Below, piece by piece: positions 13,413-15,520 of a stretch of 15,520 nucleotides of DNA. How positions within the stretch are numbered: position 1 is the first letter of the stretch; the number at the start of each line of letters is the position of its first letter. Source of the DNA: Candidatus Shapirobacteria bacterium UBA1420 (GTDB lineage: Bacteria; Patescibacteriota; Microgenomatia; UBA12405); assembly GCA_002304845.1 (NCBI GenBank), contig DBPM01000028.1:6043-21562 (forward strand), given 5' to 3'. Both the position numbers and the translations under genes were made by a program. Below the pieces are notes generated by a model. The model searched no databases, was not told the origin of the DNA, and was given only the letters and a program-made list of their open reading frames with translations.

Positions 13413-13954
13413 TTTAGGTAGTATATCCAACCAGGTTGCCAAGATTTAGTTTTTCTCCAATCCTCCGCAAAAGCTTGTTCCCAACTCTTATTATTTAACA
13501 AGACTTCCAGCACTAGTTGCGGAGCCTTGTGAGCCACTATAGCTATATTCTTGTACTGTTTCTTTTTCAAATCTTCTAAAAACTCATTAATTCTTCTCTT
13601 TACGTCCTCGTAACTTTCACCATTAGGAAATCTCTCGATAATATTTTTTTCTTGCAAAGGTTCAACAATTTTTGAATCAGTACCATTAAAATCTCCATAA
13701 TTACATTCCCTCAAACGCTTGTCTATGATTATAGGCACAATACCTTCAAAAGTAATTTTTGCCGAATCGACAGCTCTTTTTAAATCTGAACAAAACACAA
13801 CCTCAAACTCATTCATATTAACTTGATTTTTCAATTCTTTCGATTGATGAACGCCTAAATCAGATAATTCCACGTCTTTCCAACCAGAAGAAATTCCTTT
13901 TTCGTTGTCAGTTGTTGTTCCATGTACCAAATAAGTGATTTTAATTTCCTTCAT
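13409..13954 (-). CDS. histidine phosphatase-family protein
   Basis: 181 residues of the phosphoglycerate-mutase-like superfamily. Seen: YLVHGTTTDNE (the R-H-G-x-T-x-x-N motif with His11 kept but Arg replaced by Val), SGWKDVELSDLGVHQSKEL, FCSDLKRAVDSA, RLRECNYGDFNG (acid region), NGESYEDVKRRI and VAHKAPQLVLE (second His, usually H-G-G). It lacks the mutase-type loop seen in gpmA, so a phosphatase is more likely. The Val in place of the phosphate-binding Arg could lower activity or mark a subfamily. It starts 7 nt after TGCTATAAT (predicted leaderless) and its stop overlaps the GTG of the FkbM gene. Substrate unknown. Confidence 0.88.
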   Translation of the reverse strand: MKEIKITYLVHGTTTDNEKGISSGWKDVELSDLGVHQSKELKNQVNMNEFEVVFCSDLKRAVDSAKITFEGIVPIIIDKRLRECNYGDFNGTDSKIVEPLQEKNIIERFPNGESYEDVKRRINEFLEDLKKKQYKNIAIVAHKAPQLVLEVLLNNKSWEQAFAEDWRKTKSWQPGWIYYLK

Positions 13955-13961
13955 TATTTCG

Positions 13962-13970
13962 ATTATAGCA
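13962..13970 (-). promoter_or_regulatory. extended -10 box, predicted leaderless start of the phosphatase operon
   Basis: TGCTATAAT on the minus strand (hexamer 13967-13962), 7 nt before the ATG at 13954. Likely drives phosphatase, FkbM, SDR and perhaps eno. No clear -35. Confidence 0.65.
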
Positions 13971-13980
13971 TTGTAACCCC

Positions 13981-14008
13981 TTGACCTATTTTCTCTTTTG
14001 GCTATAAT
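13981..14008 (+). promoter_or_regulatory. groES-groEL promoter
   Basis: TTGACC (13981-13986), 16-nt spacer, TATAAT (14003-14008): a strong vegetative-type promoter. Predicted start near 14015, inside the CIRCE-like operator, leaving a leader of about 43 nt with no Shine-Dalgarno site. Confidence 0.85.
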
Positions 14009-14009
14009 A

Positions 14010-14036
14010 TTAGCAGTCTACCTGTCCGACTGATAA
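14010..14036 (+). promoter_or_regulatory. CIRCE-like inverted repeat (HrcA operator)
   Basis: TTAGCAGTC, 9-nt spacer, GACTGATAA. The arms pair at 8 of 9 positions. The CIRCE consensus is TTAGCACTC-N9-GAGTGCTAA, so the arm and spacer lengths match exactly and the differences are few; the C-to-G change in the left arm is matched in the right arm. It sits right after the -10 box, where HrcA would block groES-groEL transcription except under heat stress. hrcA itself is not in the window. Confidence 0.8.
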
Positions 14037-14057
14037 TTATAAGTTCAAAAAAATTTT

Positions 14058-14345
14058 ATGTCCCATATTCAACCCGTTTCCGGTTACATTTTAGTTGAGC
14101 CTATCAAAGCTGAAACCACCACCGCTTCCGGTATCGTTTTACCTGAATCTCACGAAGAAAAACCTCAATCCGGTAAAGTCTTGACTGTTGGTGGTCCTAT
14201 TTTTGATGATGGTCACGAAATCAAAGCTCCCTGTGCTGTCGGTGATACTGTTATTTATCGCGAGTGGGGTGGTAAAGAATACAAAGAAGATGACAAAAAT
14301 CTCCTCATTCTTAAATTCGAAGACATCATGGCTCTTATTAAATAA
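14058..14345 (+). CDS. groES: co-chaperonin GroES
   Basis: 95 residues, the normal length. It forms the seven-membered lid of the GroEL chamber in the cytoplasm. Seen: PVSGYILVEPIKAET at the start, the mobile loop TTASGIVLPESHEEKPQSGKV that touches GroEL, and the family ending with VGDTVIYREWGGKEYK, LLILKFEDIMALI. The first gene of the pair; groEL follows after 39 nt. There is no Shine-Dalgarno site before the ATG, only an A-rich stretch. Confidence 0.97.
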   Translation: MSHIQPVSGYILVEPIKAETTTASGIVLPESHEEKPQSGKVLTVGGPIFDDGHEIKAPCAVGDTVIYREWGGKEYKEDDKNLLILKFEDIMALIK

Positions 14346-14352
14346 CTATTTA

Positions 14353-15520
<1,168 letters not shown>

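Noticed and set aside
13410..13442. TTG start at 13442 for the FkbM gene
   Set aside because: It would overlap the phosphatase by 34 bp; GTG 13412 gives a 4-bp GTGA overlap and needs no extra residues.

Overview
The window looks like a piece of a small, gene-dense bacterial genome of the Patescibacteria/CPR type, perhaps Microgenomates-like. This is inferred from short versions of housekeeping enzymes (a 188-residue phosphoglycerate mutase, a 771-residue ValRS), almost no intergenic space, few Shine-Dalgarno sites, and an archaeal-type TyrRS beside bacterial GroES/GroEL. TAA, TAG and TGA all end genes here, so the code looks standard.

Layout. 1-453 is the 3' end of an ABC exporter. 522-818 is a small two-helix membrane protein with a zinc ribbon. 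819-1343 is sparse: it holds the decayed 3' end of a GNAT acetyltransferase and one doubtful small ORF. 1344-3659 is valS (+). Convergent to it lie an unrecognised protein made of two copies of a cysteine-containing domain (3656-4408, -) and a guanylate kinase-like gene (4428-4979, -). 5049-7435 (+) is an AT-rich two-gene cassette: a COG4091-type oxidoreductase with a SAF domain, overlapping a DUF4038/GH140-like glycosidase. 7442-9930 (-) is the most interesting part. 9931-10497 is gpmA (+), convergent with eno (10574-11839, -). Upstream of eno on the same strand are an SDR oxidoreductase, an FkbM methyltransferase and a histidine phosphatase, in close or overlapping order. 14058-15520 is groES-groEL (+) behind a strong promoter and a CIRCE-like operator.

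Main discovery. On the minus strand, starting just inside gpmA, there is a consensus-like promoter, a T-box leader with antiterminator and intrinsic terminator, and then, 3 nt after the terminator U-run, a 72-nt tRNA-Tyr-like sequence. It has anticodon GUA, acceptor pair C1:G72, discriminator A73 and a short variable loop. An M20 peptidase begins 3 nt after the tRNA, followed by an archaeal/eukaryotic-type TyrRS. C1:G72 is the known identity element for that TyrRS class. The sequence therefore suggests a self-contained tyrosine module: sensor, tRNA, amino-acid-releasing peptidase and matching synthetase under one tRNA-sensing switch. The D-arm and T-loop of the tRNA are unusual, so a tRNA-like regulatory element is the alternative.

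Two genome-scale habits also show. (1) Five genes have a TATAAT-like -10 box ending 5-7 nt before the ATG, which predicts leaderless mRNAs. (2) A composite palindromic element occurs three times: in frame inside valS, in frame inside the FkbM gene, and across the 3' end of eno, where it supplies the last codons and the stop. This resembles the in-frame palindromic elements known from Rickettsia.
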